Shown here: positions 36,835-45,333 of the stretch, piece by piece
How the letters are laid out: each line of letters starts with the position of its first letter
How positions within the stretch are numbered: the first letter of the stretch is position 1
Assembly (NCBI GenBank): GCA_013151635.1
Contig: JAADHV010000045.1
Span: 1 to 46,263, forward strand
DNA from: Deltaproteobacteria bacterium
GTDB lineage: Bacteria > Desulfobacterota > Desulfobacteria > Desulfobacterales > Desulfobacteraceae
Direction: 5' to 3'
DNA: 46,263 nucleotides
Made by a program: the position numbers and the translations under genes
The notes under the pieces: model-generated
What the model was told of the DNA's origin: nothing
Databases searched by the model: none
Seen by the model: only the letters and a program-made list of their open reading frames with translations

Positions 36835-38625
36835 TTAAGTTAATACATAAACCAGAACTACAAATGTAATTGCAACGGCCGCCCCGATTCCGGCAGGCAG
36901 CGTCCCTTGAAGGATATCATTGTAAAGCCTTTGCTTTTTTATCTCCAGGCGCTTGTCACGATACCCTGCTAAAAGCCAGAAATTTACCGCAACAAATAAA
37001 GATATTTTTGCCCCTGCATCCTTAAAAAAACGGGCTGTTGATGAAGCCACAGCCATGACAATTGATTCACAAAAAGTATTTAACGGATTTAATACCTTAT
37101 CAAAAGTATTATAAAGTGTTTTGCCAAGTTTCCTGTAAATCCAGTCGGAATCCACATTCAATGCCCTGATTTCAGAGGGGTATATCCCTGCAAGCAGCAG
37201 CAGGGTAAAGGCCAGGGCAGAGAAAAATAACAGCTCGGTCTGGCTCAGGACATGAAAAATGGAATAGGGATGATAATCCACCTGGAATGGAAGGATACTA
37301 TATAATGGTTTTGGGTAAACCCCGATAAAAATGCAGAGGAATGCTGCAATCCCCATTGCAATAAGCATGTTTTTAGGGGCTTCTTTTACCCTGAGACCGG
37401 AATCATGCCCGAAAAAAGCAAAAAACGGAATCTTAATCCCGGCATGGTGAAACACGCCTGCCGAGGCAAACAAAAGGACAAGCCATACGATAACATAGCT
37501 TCCCTGCCCCACAAGATGTGAACCTTCGGCAGCAGCTTCCATGACCATGGATTTACTGACGAATCCTGAAAAAAGAGGGAATGCAGATATGGAAGCAGCC
37601 CCCACACAACAGAAAAGCGTGGTCCAGGGCATGCTTTTGTAAAGCCCGCCAAGGTCGGTCGCCTTGATTTTCCCGGTCCTGTAGATCACGGCACCCATGG
37701 ACATGAATAAAAGCCCTTTAAACAGGATATCGTTAAAAGCATGGGCACAGGCACCGTTTATAGCAAGTTCCGTTCCAATACCGATACCCACCACCATAAA
37801 TCCCACCTGGTTGATCAGGCTGTAGGCAAGTACCCTTCTTAGATCATTCTCAATCACTGCATAAAAAATCGGGAAAGCCGCCATGCCGACACCAATCCAG
37901 ATCAAGGCTTCGGTTCCGGGGAAAAGTCTTGCAAGGGCGTATACAGCAGTTTTAGTTGTAAATGCACTTAAAAACACCGTCCCTCCAATGGTGGCTTCAG
38001 GATAGGCATCCGTCAGCCAGGGATGGAGAATCGGCCAGGCGCAGTTGATTCCAATTCCAAAGAAAATCAAATACGAAGATGCGTCTGTTAATGTAATCTT
38101 CAACATTTCAAGGGAGCCGGTTTGAGTAAAATGCATTACAATTCCGGCAAAAAGGACAAGACCGCCAAAGGCATGCACCATAAGATACCTGAAGCCCGCA
38201 CTCTGGGCGGCTTTTGTTTTCCTGGCCCAGATCAGCATGACAGATCCTATGGTAAGCATCTCCCAGAACACAAAAAAGGAGAACAGATCACCGGCATAAA
38301 TTGCTCCAAGGGCAGCCCCGGCATAGATAAAACCTGCGACATATTCCACATCATTTTTAAAATTCAGAATATAAATAATGGTGATAAATGAAATAATATG
38401 AAAAATATAGCCAAACAAAAGACTCAGCCTGTCAATATGCAGAAGAACCAGCTTAAACTCGCCGAAACCGACCAGGAAATGGTCTCCGAAAGGGATATAA
38501 AGCAAATTAATAAATCCTGCAACCGGGATCAACAGCATATAGACGGTCTTTGCCCTGCCTTTGAAAAACGGGATCAAAAGACCACCGATTATAAAGATGA
38601 AAGCCGGAAGAATATTAGTTGTCAT
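36835..38625 (-). CDS. ND5/MrpA-MrpD-like membrane antiporter subunit
   Basis: A 596-residue proton-conducting-type subunit (Proton_antipo_M family) with about fourteen or more membrane helices and a C-terminal extension. The helix-5 glutamate is kept (FFVFWEMLTIG), but in the helix-7 motif asparagine stands where the pumping lysine normally is (GIGINCAWPILHPWL). LSAFTTKTAVYALARLFPG and AHAFNDILFKGLLFMSMGA are typical. I start it at ATG 38625, with AAGGAGG eight bases upstream, eight codons inside the longer open frame. It overlaps the preceding small gene by 11 bases. It is the third antiporter-like subunit of the operon. Confidence 0.9.
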   Translation of the reverse strand: MTTNILPAFIFIIGGLLIPFFKGRAKTVYMLLIPVAGFINLLYIPFGDHFLVGFGEFKLVLLHIDRLSLLFGYIFHIISFITIIYILNFKNDVEYVAGFIYAGAALGAIYAGDLFSFFVFWEMLTIGSVMLIWARKTKAAQSAGFRYLMVHAFGGLVLFAGIVMHFTQTGSLEMLKITLTDASSYLIFFGIGINCAWPILHPWLTDAYPEATIGGTVFLSAFTTKTAVYALARLFPGTEALIWIGVGMAAFPIFYAVIENDLRRVLAYSLINQVGFMVVGIGIGTELAINGACAHAFNDILFKGLLFMSMGAVIYRTGKIKATDLGGLYKSMPWTTLFCCVGAASISAFPLFSGFVSKSMVMEAAAEGSHLVGQGSYVIVWLVLLFASAGVFHHAGIKIPFFAFFGHDSGLRVKEAPKNMLIAMGIAAFLCIFIGVYPKPLYSILPFQVDYHPYSIFHVLSQTELLFFSALAFTLLLLAGIYPSEIRALNVDSDWIYRKLGKTLYNTFDKVLNPLNTFCESIVMAVASSTARFFKDAGAKISLFVAVNFWLLAGYRDKRLEIKKQRLYNDILQGTLPAGIGAAVAITFVVLVYVLT

Positions 38626-38887
38626 AATAGTCCTCCTTTCGTTTGACAAGGGGCCTTAAGACATATTTGGATACCAGAACCAGTATCACACAGGCTACAA
38701 AGCCGAAAAACGCATAAAAGCCCCAGAATTCTTCCCATTTGTAATTCACATGCCTGTGAATTACGTGTGCATTGGAAAGAAAAATATAAACAATATCCAG
38801 AATCAGAAGGAAGATCACAGAACTGAAAAAAATTTTTAAAAGCCTTTTCACGTTCTGCGGGTCATCAAACATATGCTTTTTTTCCAT
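38615..38887 (-). CDS. Small two-helix membrane protein in the Mrp-type operon
   Basis: A 90-residue protein (starting MEKKHMFDDP) with two clear membrane segments (SSVIFLLILDIVYIFL and FWGFYAFFGFVACVILVLVS), a histidine-rich connector (HVIHRHVNYKWEEF) and a charged tail. I do not recognise a family with confidence. The ATG at 38887 is chosen because the longer frame upstream overlaps the next small gene and has no ribosome site. It overlaps the ND5-like gene start by 11 bases, so the two are likely translationally coupled and the protein may be an accessory subunit of the complex. Confidence 0.75.
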   Translation of the reverse strand: MEKKHMFDDPQNVKRLLKIFFSSVIFLLILDIVYIFLSNAHVIHRHVNYKWEEFWGFYAFFGFVACVILVLVSKYVLRPLVKRKEDYYDN

Positions 38888-38906
38888 AAATAAACCGCCC
38901 GATCTG

Positions 38907-39044
38907 CTAGAAACAAGGTTGAAATAAAATATAGGCCATATATAAAAGGCTGAAGGTAAACACAACAGCGAACACACCTTTATAGCCCGGTACTGAATCG
39001 TGTTTAAGTTCCATTAGTTCTTTTTTATCTTTACTGGTGTTCAT
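38907..39044 (-). CDS. 45-residue single-span membrane protein
   Basis: A very small gene between the D-like subunit and the two-helix protein. It encodes a charged N-terminus (MNTSKDKKELMELKHDSVP) followed by one hydrophobic helix (YKGVFAVVFTFSLLYMAYIL). GGAGG lies 10 bases before the ATG, inside the end of the preceding gene, and the gene fills a gap that is otherwise empty in an operon with almost none. It could be a structural small subunit like those found in respiratory complexes. No family was recognised. Confidence 0.65.
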   Translation of the reverse strand: MNTSKDKKELMELKHDSVPGYKGVFAVVFTFSLLYMAYILFQPCF

Positions 39045-39051
39045 AAACGAA

Positions 39052-40533
39052 TTATCCTCCAAGGATTCCTTTTACTGCAAGTTGCGCCAGGTTTAAAAAC
39101 GGTTGAGGCACAAAAAAAAGGGCAAATGATATAAGTGCCGTAATAACAAGAGGAATCACACACATCATGGGTGCTTCCTCAATTTTATCCTCAAACATTG
39201 ATTCTTCTTCTGTACAGAAAAACGCTTTATAAAAAACAGGCATAAAATAGGCTGCATTCAAAAGTGAACTGGAAAGAAGGACAAACAGCAGGATCATCTG
39301 GTCTCCCTCCAGTGTTCCAAGAACAAGATACCATTTACTGATAAACCCACCGGTGGGGGGCAGCCCGATAATGCTCATCGACCCTATGAGAAATGCCATC
39401 ATGGTAACAGGCATCCTTTTTCCTATTCCCACCATCTGGCTGATATATTTTTTCCCTGTGGCCACAAAAATTGCACCGGCGCAGAAAAAAAGCGTTATTT
39501 TTCCAAAGGCATGCATGGCAATATGGAGCATACCGCCGGTCATTCCCTTTGGTGTTAATAATGCCACCCCAAGGACAATGTATGACAATTGTCCTATAGT
39601 TGAGTAAGCCAGCCTGCGTTTAAACTCATCCTGGGTCAGCGCGATACAGGAACTGATAATGATGGTAACAGAGGCAATCCCCGCCACAAGGGCACCTAAA
39701 TTAAAGGACAAAAGAAAATGCACACCGAAAATACCTGTGATCACCCTGATAATGGAAAAGACACCCACTTTCACAACTGCAACCGCATGTAAAAGGGCAC
39801 TGACAGGTGTGGGAGCAACCATTGCAGCCGGAAGCCATGAATGGAAAGGCATAAGGCCTGACTTGGCAAATCCGAATACAAACATTAATAAAAGTACTGT
39901 TGCCGCAGGTTTGCTCAATTGTCCTGTAAAAATACCACCGCTGGCAAATTCAAGTGTTCCTGTTGCATGGTAGCAGTAAAGCATGGCAGGCAGCACAAGG
40001 CCGATGGAGGTGCCTAAGATAAAGATTAAATACCGCCTGCCCGCTCTCTTGGATTTTGCATCCTGGTGATGGGCAACCAGGGGATAGGTCGCAAGGGAGA
40101 GCACTTCGTAAAAAAGATACAATGTCAAAAGGTTGGCAGAAAATGCAGCCCCTATCGTGGCTGAAATCGCCAGGGCAAAAAAGCAGGCAAACCTTGTCTG
40201 CCCGTGTTCTTTCAACCCCCTCATATATCCTATGGAATACATGGAGGTTATGATATACAATGAAGAAGCGACAAGTGCAAACAGCATTCCCAGCGCATCG
40301 ACCCTGAATGCGATATCAGCACCAGGAGCAATTTTAAACAAGGTCAATACAATTTGTTTCCCCTGTAAAACTGCCGGAAGCATGGAAAGGACAATTAAAA
40401 ATTTTATGATTCCTGCAATAAAGGTCCATGATTCTCTTACATTGGGTTTGTCCGAAGAAGAGACCAAAACCGGGATGACTAAAAGAGAAACTAAAACTGC
40501 TAAAAGAGGTTTAATTGAGATAATGGTTTCCAT
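39052..40533 (-). CDS. MrpD/NuoM-like membrane antiporter subunit (second D-like)
   Basis: A 493-residue Proton_antipo_M protein with about fourteen membrane helices. It keeps the helix-5 glutamate (TLYLFYEVLSLATY) and the helix-7 lysine (GFAKSGLMPFHSWLPAA), plus FKRRLAYSTIGQLSYI and GLPPTGGFISKWYL. It therefore looks competent for ion translocation in an Mrp, Mbh or complex-I-like assembly. It follows the first D-like gene by 38 bases and precedes the 45-residue gene by seven. Confidence 0.92.
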   Translation of the reverse strand: METIISIKPLLAVLVSLLVIPVLVSSSDKPNVRESWTFIAGIIKFLIVLSMLPAVLQGKQIVLTLFKIAPGADIAFRVDALGMLFALVASSLYIITSMYSIGYMRGLKEHGQTRFACFFALAISATIGAAFSANLLTLYLFYEVLSLATYPLVAHHQDAKSKRAGRRYLIFILGTSIGLVLPAMLYCYHATGTLEFASGGIFTGQLSKPAATVLLLMFVFGFAKSGLMPFHSWLPAAMVAPTPVSALLHAVAVVKVGVFSIIRVITGIFGVHFLLSFNLGALVAGIASVTIIISSCIALTQDEFKRRLAYSTIGQLSYIVLGVALLTPKGMTGGMLHIAMHAFGKITLFFCAGAIFVATGKKYISQMVGIGKRMPVTMMAFLIGSMSIIGLPPTGGFISKWYLVLGTLEGDQMILLFVLLSSSLLNAAYFMPVFYKAFFCTEEESMFEDKIEEAPMMCVIPLVITALISFALFFVPQPFLNLAQLAVKGILGG

Positions 40534-40571
40534 TTATTGATTTGCCTTTTTTATAATAATCTTGTTCATCA

Positions 40572-42056
40572 TCACTTTAAGAAAGGAAGGATGATCGTAT
40601 TTACAATAGTTCCTGAAAAAAGCCCGACTACTATCAGGGACAGGCTTACAAGGCCTGATATAATCAACATGGAGACAGGGGCTTCCTCAATTTTTATCTG
40701 AGGATGTCCATTGCCGTGTTCATGATCTTTTGAGTCAGTATTAAAAAAGCATATTTCAAAAACCCTGAAAAAAAGAACAGCACAGATCAGGCTCGATATA
40801 ATCAATGCCGCAGCAAACTGGTAGGCCCCTTTTTCAAATGCTGCCAGGATCAGATACCATTTGCTGAAAAAACCGCAGGTTGGCGGCACCCCGATGATAC
40901 TGAATGCAGCCAGGACAAGTCCCGCCATGGTCCAGGGCATTTTACCAAAAAGTCCTGTCAGGTTGGAGAGATCGACGTCTTTGATCTTATAAACAATATT
41001 TCCCACGGCAAGGAACATGGCAAAAGTCATCAGGGCATCGTTTAAGATATGCAGGATAGCACCCGTCATGCCAAGCTGGTTTCCCATCCATGCCCCCCCC
41101 ACCATATAGCCGATTTCGCAGATAATGATATAGGTCAGCATTTTTTTCAAGTTTTTCTGGGCAAGAGCCATGATAGCCCCTGCAAGGATAGCAATAGTTG
41201 CAAGCCACACAACGGCACTTGAAAGATGCAGGGTTTTAAAAATATAATCATAGCCGAAAACCGTGATCATCAAACGGATCATTATATAAATCATGACCTT
41301 GGTCATCAAAGGGGCTACTACCCTTGAAAAAGCCACCGGAGAATAAGAATAAGCATTGGGCAGCCATACATGCAGGGGGAAAAATGCCATTTTGATCCAA
41401 AGCCCGATCATGCATAAAATAAATGCCGTCAGTACAATGGAAGAACCCTGGTGACTCTGGAGTATCCGGGAGACATCGGCCATGTTCAAAGAGCCTGTCT
41501 GCATGTAAAGGTATCCCACACCCAGAAGATAGAAACTGGCACCGATAACACCGATAAAAATATAATTCAGGCTTGCCAGGGGAGCCCTGTCCCTGTCTCC
41601 TAACGCTACCATGGCATAACTGGTCAAAGAGGTAATTTCAATGAGAACGTAAAGGTTAAACAAATCGCCTGTGGCTGTAACGCCCAAAAGCCCGACCACA
41701 AATAAAAGATAGACCGTATAAAATGATGCAGCCCTGTCATTTGTTTCCTGTTCAACACTTTTATAGCTTGCTATAAGATTTAAAAAGGCAACACTTGAAA
41801 CAAGCATCAATACCATGGCGTTTAAAAGATCAATCCGGTATTCAATCCCGATGGGAGGTGCCCAGCCGGCCATCCTGTACTGGATGGTGCCAGAGGCGAT
41901 GACACGCATCAATACCTTAAATGCTGAAAACGTTGAAATAGCAAGTCCGATAAGGGCAATCGGGTATGATAATCGTTCTTCAATCCAGGCGGCAAGCCCG
42001 GCAAAAAGGGCGGCTAAAAGCGGTGTGACAACAATTAGTACGGGGTAATTATCCAT
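40572..42056 (-). CDS. mrpD: MrpD-like Na+/H+ antiporter subunit (first D-like)
   Basis: A 494-residue multi-spanning subunit, close to usual MrpD length. Landmarks are LFNLYVLIEITSLTSYAMVA with the helix-5 glutamate, GLWIKMAFFPLHVWLPNAY with the helix-7 lysine, LKKMLTYIIICEIGYMVGG and GVPPTCGFFSKWYLILA. It sits directly after mrpC with a three-base gap, the standard C-D order of Mrp operons. Together with two other antiporter-like subunits it makes an unusually large set for one Mrp operon. Confidence 0.93.
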   Translation of the reverse strand: MDNYPVLIVVTPLLAALFAGLAAWIEERLSYPIALIGLAISTFSAFKVLMRVIASGTIQYRMAGWAPPIGIEYRIDLLNAMVLMLVSSVAFLNLIASYKSVEQETNDRAASFYTVYLLFVVGLLGVTATGDLFNLYVLIEITSLTSYAMVALGDRDRAPLASLNYIFIGVIGASFYLLGVGYLYMQTGSLNMADVSRILQSHQGSSIVLTAFILCMIGLWIKMAFFPLHVWLPNAYSYSPVAFSRVVAPLMTKVMIYIMIRLMITVFGYDYIFKTLHLSSAVVWLATIAILAGAIMALAQKNLKKMLTYIIICEIGYMVGGAWMGNQLGMTGAILHILNDALMTFAMFLAVGNIVYKIKDVDLSNLTGLFGKMPWTMAGLVLAAFSIIGVPPTCGFFSKWYLILAAFEKGAYQFAAALIISSLICAVLFFRVFEICFFNTDSKDHEHGNGHPQIKIEEAPVSMLIISGLVSLSLIVVGLFSGTIVNTIILPFLK

Positions 42057-42059
42057 AGT

Positions 42060-42455
42060 TTATTCTTCCGATAAGCGCATCCTGAGTTCATCTTCTTCCA
42101 GGGTTTGATACCGCTGGTATATCCTGACAGCAAGTGCCATGGCAACACCAAAGGTCGCAACAGACACGACAATGGCCGTCAGCATCAACACATGGGGCAA
42201 CGGGTTAATATAATCGAGAGCACGGACAACAGCCTCCTGGCCCTCATGGCCAACTTCCACAATGGGCAGGGTGGCATCTTTCTTATAGCCAATGGACAGA
42301 TAAAAAAGTATGATTGCTGTCTGAAAAATATTCATCCCCACAACTTTTTTTATCAGATTATTTTTTGCAATCATGGCATAAAGGCCGATCATCATTAAAA
42401 TTACATAAAGCCAGTAATTGTATTTTGCCACGATCAGGGGTAACAAATCAGTCAT
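42060..42455 (-). CDS. mrpC: MrpC/NuoK-like subunit
   Basis: A 131-residue membrane protein with three helices of the NuoK type: YWLYVILMMIGLYAMIAKNN, KVVGMNIFQTAIILFYLSIG and MLTAIVVSVATFGVAMALAV. In MrpC/NuoK the second helix lines the lateral ion path. The C-terminal tail is acidic (EEDELRMRLSEE). Position between the MrpB- and MrpD-type genes confirms the call. Confidence 0.93.
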   Translation of the reverse strand: MTDLLPLIVAKYNYWLYVILMMIGLYAMIAKNNLIKKVVGMNIFQTAIILFYLSIGYKKDATLPIVEVGHEGQEAVVRALDYINPLPHVLMLTAIVVSVATFGVAMALAVRIYQRYQTLEEDELRMRLSEE

Positions 42456-42463
42456 AAGCTTAC

Positions 42464-43288
42464 CTATAGTCCTTCATCGTGTCTGCCTTCGGATACGATA
42501 TTAATATAAATTATGGCCATAACAGCCATAACAGCGAGTCCAACACCAATTTCAACCCCCAGCATGCCCAATGCCCTCACATGACGAGGATCTCCCGGCA
42601 ATAGGGGCGCAAGCATTCCATAATTTAAAAAATTGCCCCCCATCGGCATGCAGATGGTGGCAATCCCGACATAAATTAAAACGCCGACAGCAGCGAAAAT
42701 ACCAAGGACCTTTTCTTTAATCCTTTCGACAAGGGTTTTTAAATCGTAGGAAATGGCCAAAAGAATCAGGCTGGAACCAAATATGACCCCTCCTTGAAAT
42801 CCGCCGCCAGGGGAAAAATCACCATGGGCCACAACATATAAGGCATAAATCTGGATAAATGGGATTAGAATCCTGCAGACAGTCTTGATAATCAGGTCAG
42901 ACGGGACAAAGTCCTTATCTATATGTTCAAACTCTTTTCCGACTTTCAACACTTTTTCACTGTCTTTTACATGCAGGATCACTCCTGTTGGCCTGTGCCG
43001 GTAGAAGCGTTCTTTTTTTTCCGTGAAATCCCGCAGTAAAAGAAAGCATGTAAGTCCTGCGCAAAAAATCACGGATGTTTCAAACATGGTGTCAAATCCA
43101 CGATAATCTGCAAGAACTGCTGTTACAATGTTGGGAACCTGGGTCTGCTCAACTGTCTTTTCAATATAATAGTTTGAAAGATGGGTTGATGCAGGGGATC
43201 CCGGGTCTCCCCAGGCAGGAAACTGCCCTGTTCCGTACAGCAACAATGCGCCTGTCAGACAGACAACAATAAATCCTAAAAATTTCAA
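42464..43288 (-). CDS. mrpB: MrpB-type subunit with MbhE-like N-terminal half
   Basis: A 274-residue fusion-like subunit. The N-terminal half has two helices (FLGFIVVCLTGALLLYG and TSVIFCAGLTCFLLLRDF) enclosing TVEQTQVPNIVTAVLADYRG, typical of the MrpA C-terminal/MbhE unit. The second half is the MnhB domain (QIYALYVVAHGDFSPGGGFQ). The TTG at 43288 is chosen: AGGAGG lies eight bases upstream and the codon overlaps the preceding stop as TTGA. The longer frame to 43411 is overlapped by the upstream gene. It shows that MrpA here is split into separate proteins. Confidence 0.88.
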   Translation of the reverse strand: MKFLGFIVVCLTGALLLYGTGQFPAWGDPGSPASTHLSNYYIEKTVEQTQVPNIVTAVLADYRGFDTMFETSVIFCAGLTCFLLLRDFTEKKERFYRHRPTGVILHVKDSEKVLKVGKEFEHIDKDFVPSDLIIKTVCRILIPFIQIYALYVVAHGDFSPGGGFQGGVIFGSSLILLAISYDLKTLVERIKEKVLGIFAAVGVLIYVGIATICMPMGGNFLNYGMLAPLLPGDPRHVRALGMLGVEIGVGLAVMAVMAIIYINIVSEGRHDEGL

Positions 43289-43530
43289 TCTTTTGTCCTC
43301 CTGCTGGTTCTGAAAACAGCTGCAACAAAGAAAACCGTACTGACGCCTGCTCCAACGGAAGCCTCTGTAAATGCAACGTCCACAGCCCCCATAATTGCCC
43401 AGAGCAGACACATCATAAATGAGTAAGCACCAAATAATATGGCTGTCCCGAGCAGATCCTTAACAGATATGGCAGCAATTGCACAAAAAATGACAAAGGT
43501 TAACACAATCAAATCAATCGGCCAGTGCAT
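43285..43530 (-). CDS. DUF4040/MbhD-like subunit (part of a split MrpA)
   Basis: An 81-residue, three-helix protein matching the DUF4040 (MbhD) unit: AAISVKDLLGTAILFGAYSF and VDVAFTEASVGAGVSTVFF are its two hallmarks, the latter holding a conserved glutamate in a membrane helix. In Bacillus MrpA this unit is part of the C-terminus; in archaeal Mbh it is a separate gene, as here. It is coupled to the next gene through a TTGA overlap and begins three bases after mrpG. Confidence 0.9.
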   Translation of the reverse strand: MHWPIDLIVLTFVIFCAIAAISVKDLLGTAILFGAYSFMMCLLWAIMGAVDVAFTEASVGAGVSTVFFVAAVFRTSRRTKD

Positions 43531-43532
43531 GA

Positions 43533-43856
43533 TTAACCCTTTCGTTTCTTCTTGGTCCAGTGTCTTAAGCCTGCCCGCATTCCTGCATCAACAATGGAAT
43601 GGGTAGCTGTGGGACTAGAGAGAAACACAAAAAATACAATTAAAAACATTTTAATGGAAAGTAACAAAGATTCAAAAGAAAAATGGTGAAGATTATAGAT
43701 AGCAAGCCCAAGCACCATGGCAAGAATCCCCAGTGTATCCAGTTTGCCTGCCGGGTGAAGCCTGCTGTAAAAATCAGGCATCCTGATAATACCGATGGCA
43801 CCCCCCAGAAAAAAGAGCAAACCTGTGACCAAAAATAAAATAACAAGTATATCCAT
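43533..43856 (-). CDS. mrpG: MrpG-like subunit
   Basis: A 107-residue three-helix protein with the PhaG/MnhG signature: FLGGAIGIIRMPDFYSRLHP, AGKLDTLGILAMVLGL and FLSSPTATHSI. A structural small subunit of Mrp complexes. It follows mrpF by about 20 bases and the C-terminus is very basic. Confidence 0.94.
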   Translation of the reverse strand: MDILVILFLVTGLLFFLGGAIGIIRMPDFYSRLHPAGKLDTLGILAMVLGLAIYNLHHFSFESLLLSIKMFLIVFFVFLSSPTATHSIVDAGMRAGLRHWTKKKRKG

Positions 43857-43876
43857 TGATTACTCCAGATTAAGAA

Positions 43877-44164
43877 TCAGTCCATAAAGGATTCTTCGTA
43901 CAAGCCTTTTCTTTTGTGGAAATAGCGTGATGCTGCAAGCACTGCTATAAAATTCAAAAAAGCGTAGGCAAGTGCAATATCCACAAACATGTCCATACGA
44001 TCGTAAAGAAAACCGATCAACAATAAAAGAATAACGGTTTTGCTTCCGATGGCATTGACACCAATGAGCCGGTCCAGAACCGTAGGGCCGAACAATGCCC
44101 TGTACATTGAAAAAAGCATCAGGAAGCACAGTCCCAATGCAACGCTTAGAAAAAAACTAGTCAT
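43877..44164 (-). CDS. mrpF: MrpF-like subunit
   Basis: A 95-residue three-helix protein with the family motif GPTVLDRLIGVNAIGSKTV and the helix FVDIALAYAFLNFIAVLAA. MrpF is a small membrane subunit, implicated in bile-salt and Na+ efflux in some species. Its start overlaps the mrpE stop by four bases, so translation is coupled. Confidence 0.94.
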   Translation of the reverse strand: MTSFFLSVALGLCFLMLFSMYRALFGPTVLDRLIGVNAIGSKTVILLLLIGFLYDRMDMFVDIALAYAFLNFIAVLAASRYFHKRKGLYEESFMD

Positions 44165-44712
44165 ATATCTTCTCCAAAAACTTTCGCCACTTTTTCTAAC
44201 ATTATGCCCGGCAGGGCCTCGGCAGATTCCCTGTCAATGGAGTGAACCCTGAACACACCGTCACTGTCTGCTGTTACCGTAATGGTTCCGGGAGTCAGGG
44301 TAATGGAGTTGGCCAGGGTTGCTATGGCAATATCGCTTTTTAAATTTGTTTTAAAGGTAATAATATGAGGATCTATTAAATCTTTCATCCGGGGATGAAA
44401 AGCAAGGTATAATAAATGGAAATTGGCTTTAATAATTTCTAAGATCAACCAGGGACAATATTTAATAAATCTTAAAAAAATCATGAAATATTCCGGTTTG
44501 AGATCCGGAAATAAAAGATCATGGAAATAGTAGGATACAAGGAAACATGAAATTCCCCCCAGCCACAAAAGCAAAGGCTCAAATTTTCCTGACAGGACAA
44601 TCCAGGTAAAAGCCATTAAAACAAAAGTAATCAAAAAAGAAAAAAAGGATTTTAAAAACTTAGCTGCCGGTTTGCCATTATTTTTGACAAGACTATCACT
44701 TGCAACTTTCAA
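44161..44712 (-). CDS. mrpE: MrpE-like subunit
   Basis: A 183-residue subunit with two N-terminal helices, then the MrpE/MnhE features: PWLILEIIKANFHLLYLAFH and TLANSITLTPGTITVTADS, near the cytoplasmic C-terminal domain. I choose the TTG at 44712 because GGGAGGG lies about seven bases upstream; another TTG six codons earlier overlaps that ribosome site. It follows the receiver gene by about 47 bases and begins the antiporter part of the operon. Confidence 0.92.
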   Translation of the reverse strand: MKVASDSLVKNNGKPAAKFLKSFFSFLITFVLMAFTWIVLSGKFEPLLLWLGGISCFLVSYYFHDLLFPDLKPEYFMIFLRFIKYCPWLILEIIKANFHLLYLAFHPRMKDLIDPHIITFKTNLKSDIAIATLANSITLTPGTITVTADSDGVFRVHSIDRESAEALPGIMLEKVAKVFGEDI

Positions 44713-44759
44713 AGAACCACCCTCCCTCAAATATTATAAGAACCAAAGCCTGAAATGTA

Positions 44760-45233
44760 TTATTTTTCAACACCATACAGTTTGCGGAATTTACCATATA
44801 GTTTTGCTATGGCGCCTTCTTGTTTTTTCCCTGCTTGAGAGCCTTCTATTCCGGAGGATGATTGTTCCTGTTGAACCCTGTAATCATAGGCCGCATTTAT
44901 GGTTTCAATCAGCGTATCCATATCCACAGGCTTTGATAAAAATTTAAATGCATTATATTTACCGCTTTCCAGCGCATTTTCAACACTTCCATGCCCGGTA
45001 AGGACAATACAGGGCAACAGCGGCTGCAAGTCCTTCAACCTTTTCTGGACTTCAATCCCGTCGATCCCAGGCATTTGCAAATCTACAACCGCCACGTCAA
45101 AATCTTCCTTTAAAGCGGCTTCCACGCCTTCTTCACCTGAAAAAGTTGTTTTAACTGTGAATCCATCAAGAACAAGTCGTTTTGCAAGATATTTTAAGAA
45201 TGTCTGTTCATCATCTATAAATAGGAGTTTCAT
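44760..45233 (-). CDS. Receiver-domain response regulator heading the Mrp-type operon
   Basis: A 157-residue CheY-like receiver with a charged tail of about 35 residues and no DNA-binding domain. Acidic pocket LLFIDDEQTF, phospho-acceptor D51 in VVDLQMPG, LTGHGS and FLSKPVD are all present. It resembles the receivers at 23373, 24003 and 25230 more than a typical OmpR-type regulator. As the first gene of the antiporter operon it may regulate the complex post-translationally or relay phosphate from the histidine kinase at 26472. The tail (EGAIAKLYGKFRKLYG) looks amphipathic and might contact membrane or partner. Confidence 0.9.
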   Translation of the reverse strand: MKLLFIDDEQTFLKYLAKRLVLDGFTVKTTFSGEEGVEAALKEDFDVAVVDLQMPGIDGIEVQKRLKDLQPLLPCIVLTGHGSVENALESGKYNAFKFLSKPVDMDTLIETINAAYDYRVQQEQSSSGIEGSQAGKKQEGAIAKLYGKFRKLYGVEK

Positions 45234-45290
45234 AATGTTTCCTTAATAATGATAGTAAATCTATCAGTCTCCATTTTAAACCAGCTTTTG

Positions 45291-45319
45291 CATATATCAA
45301 AACTATGTTTTTGAGTCAA
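45291..45319 (-). promoter_or_regulatory. Possible sigma-70 promoter for the receiver/Mrp operon
   Basis: On the minus strand TTGACT (45314-45319) and TATATG (45291-45296) are 17 bases apart, about 60 bases upstream of the receiver start. The -10 box is weak (four of six). Confidence 0.35.
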
Positions 45320-45333
45320 TAACTAATGCCTAC

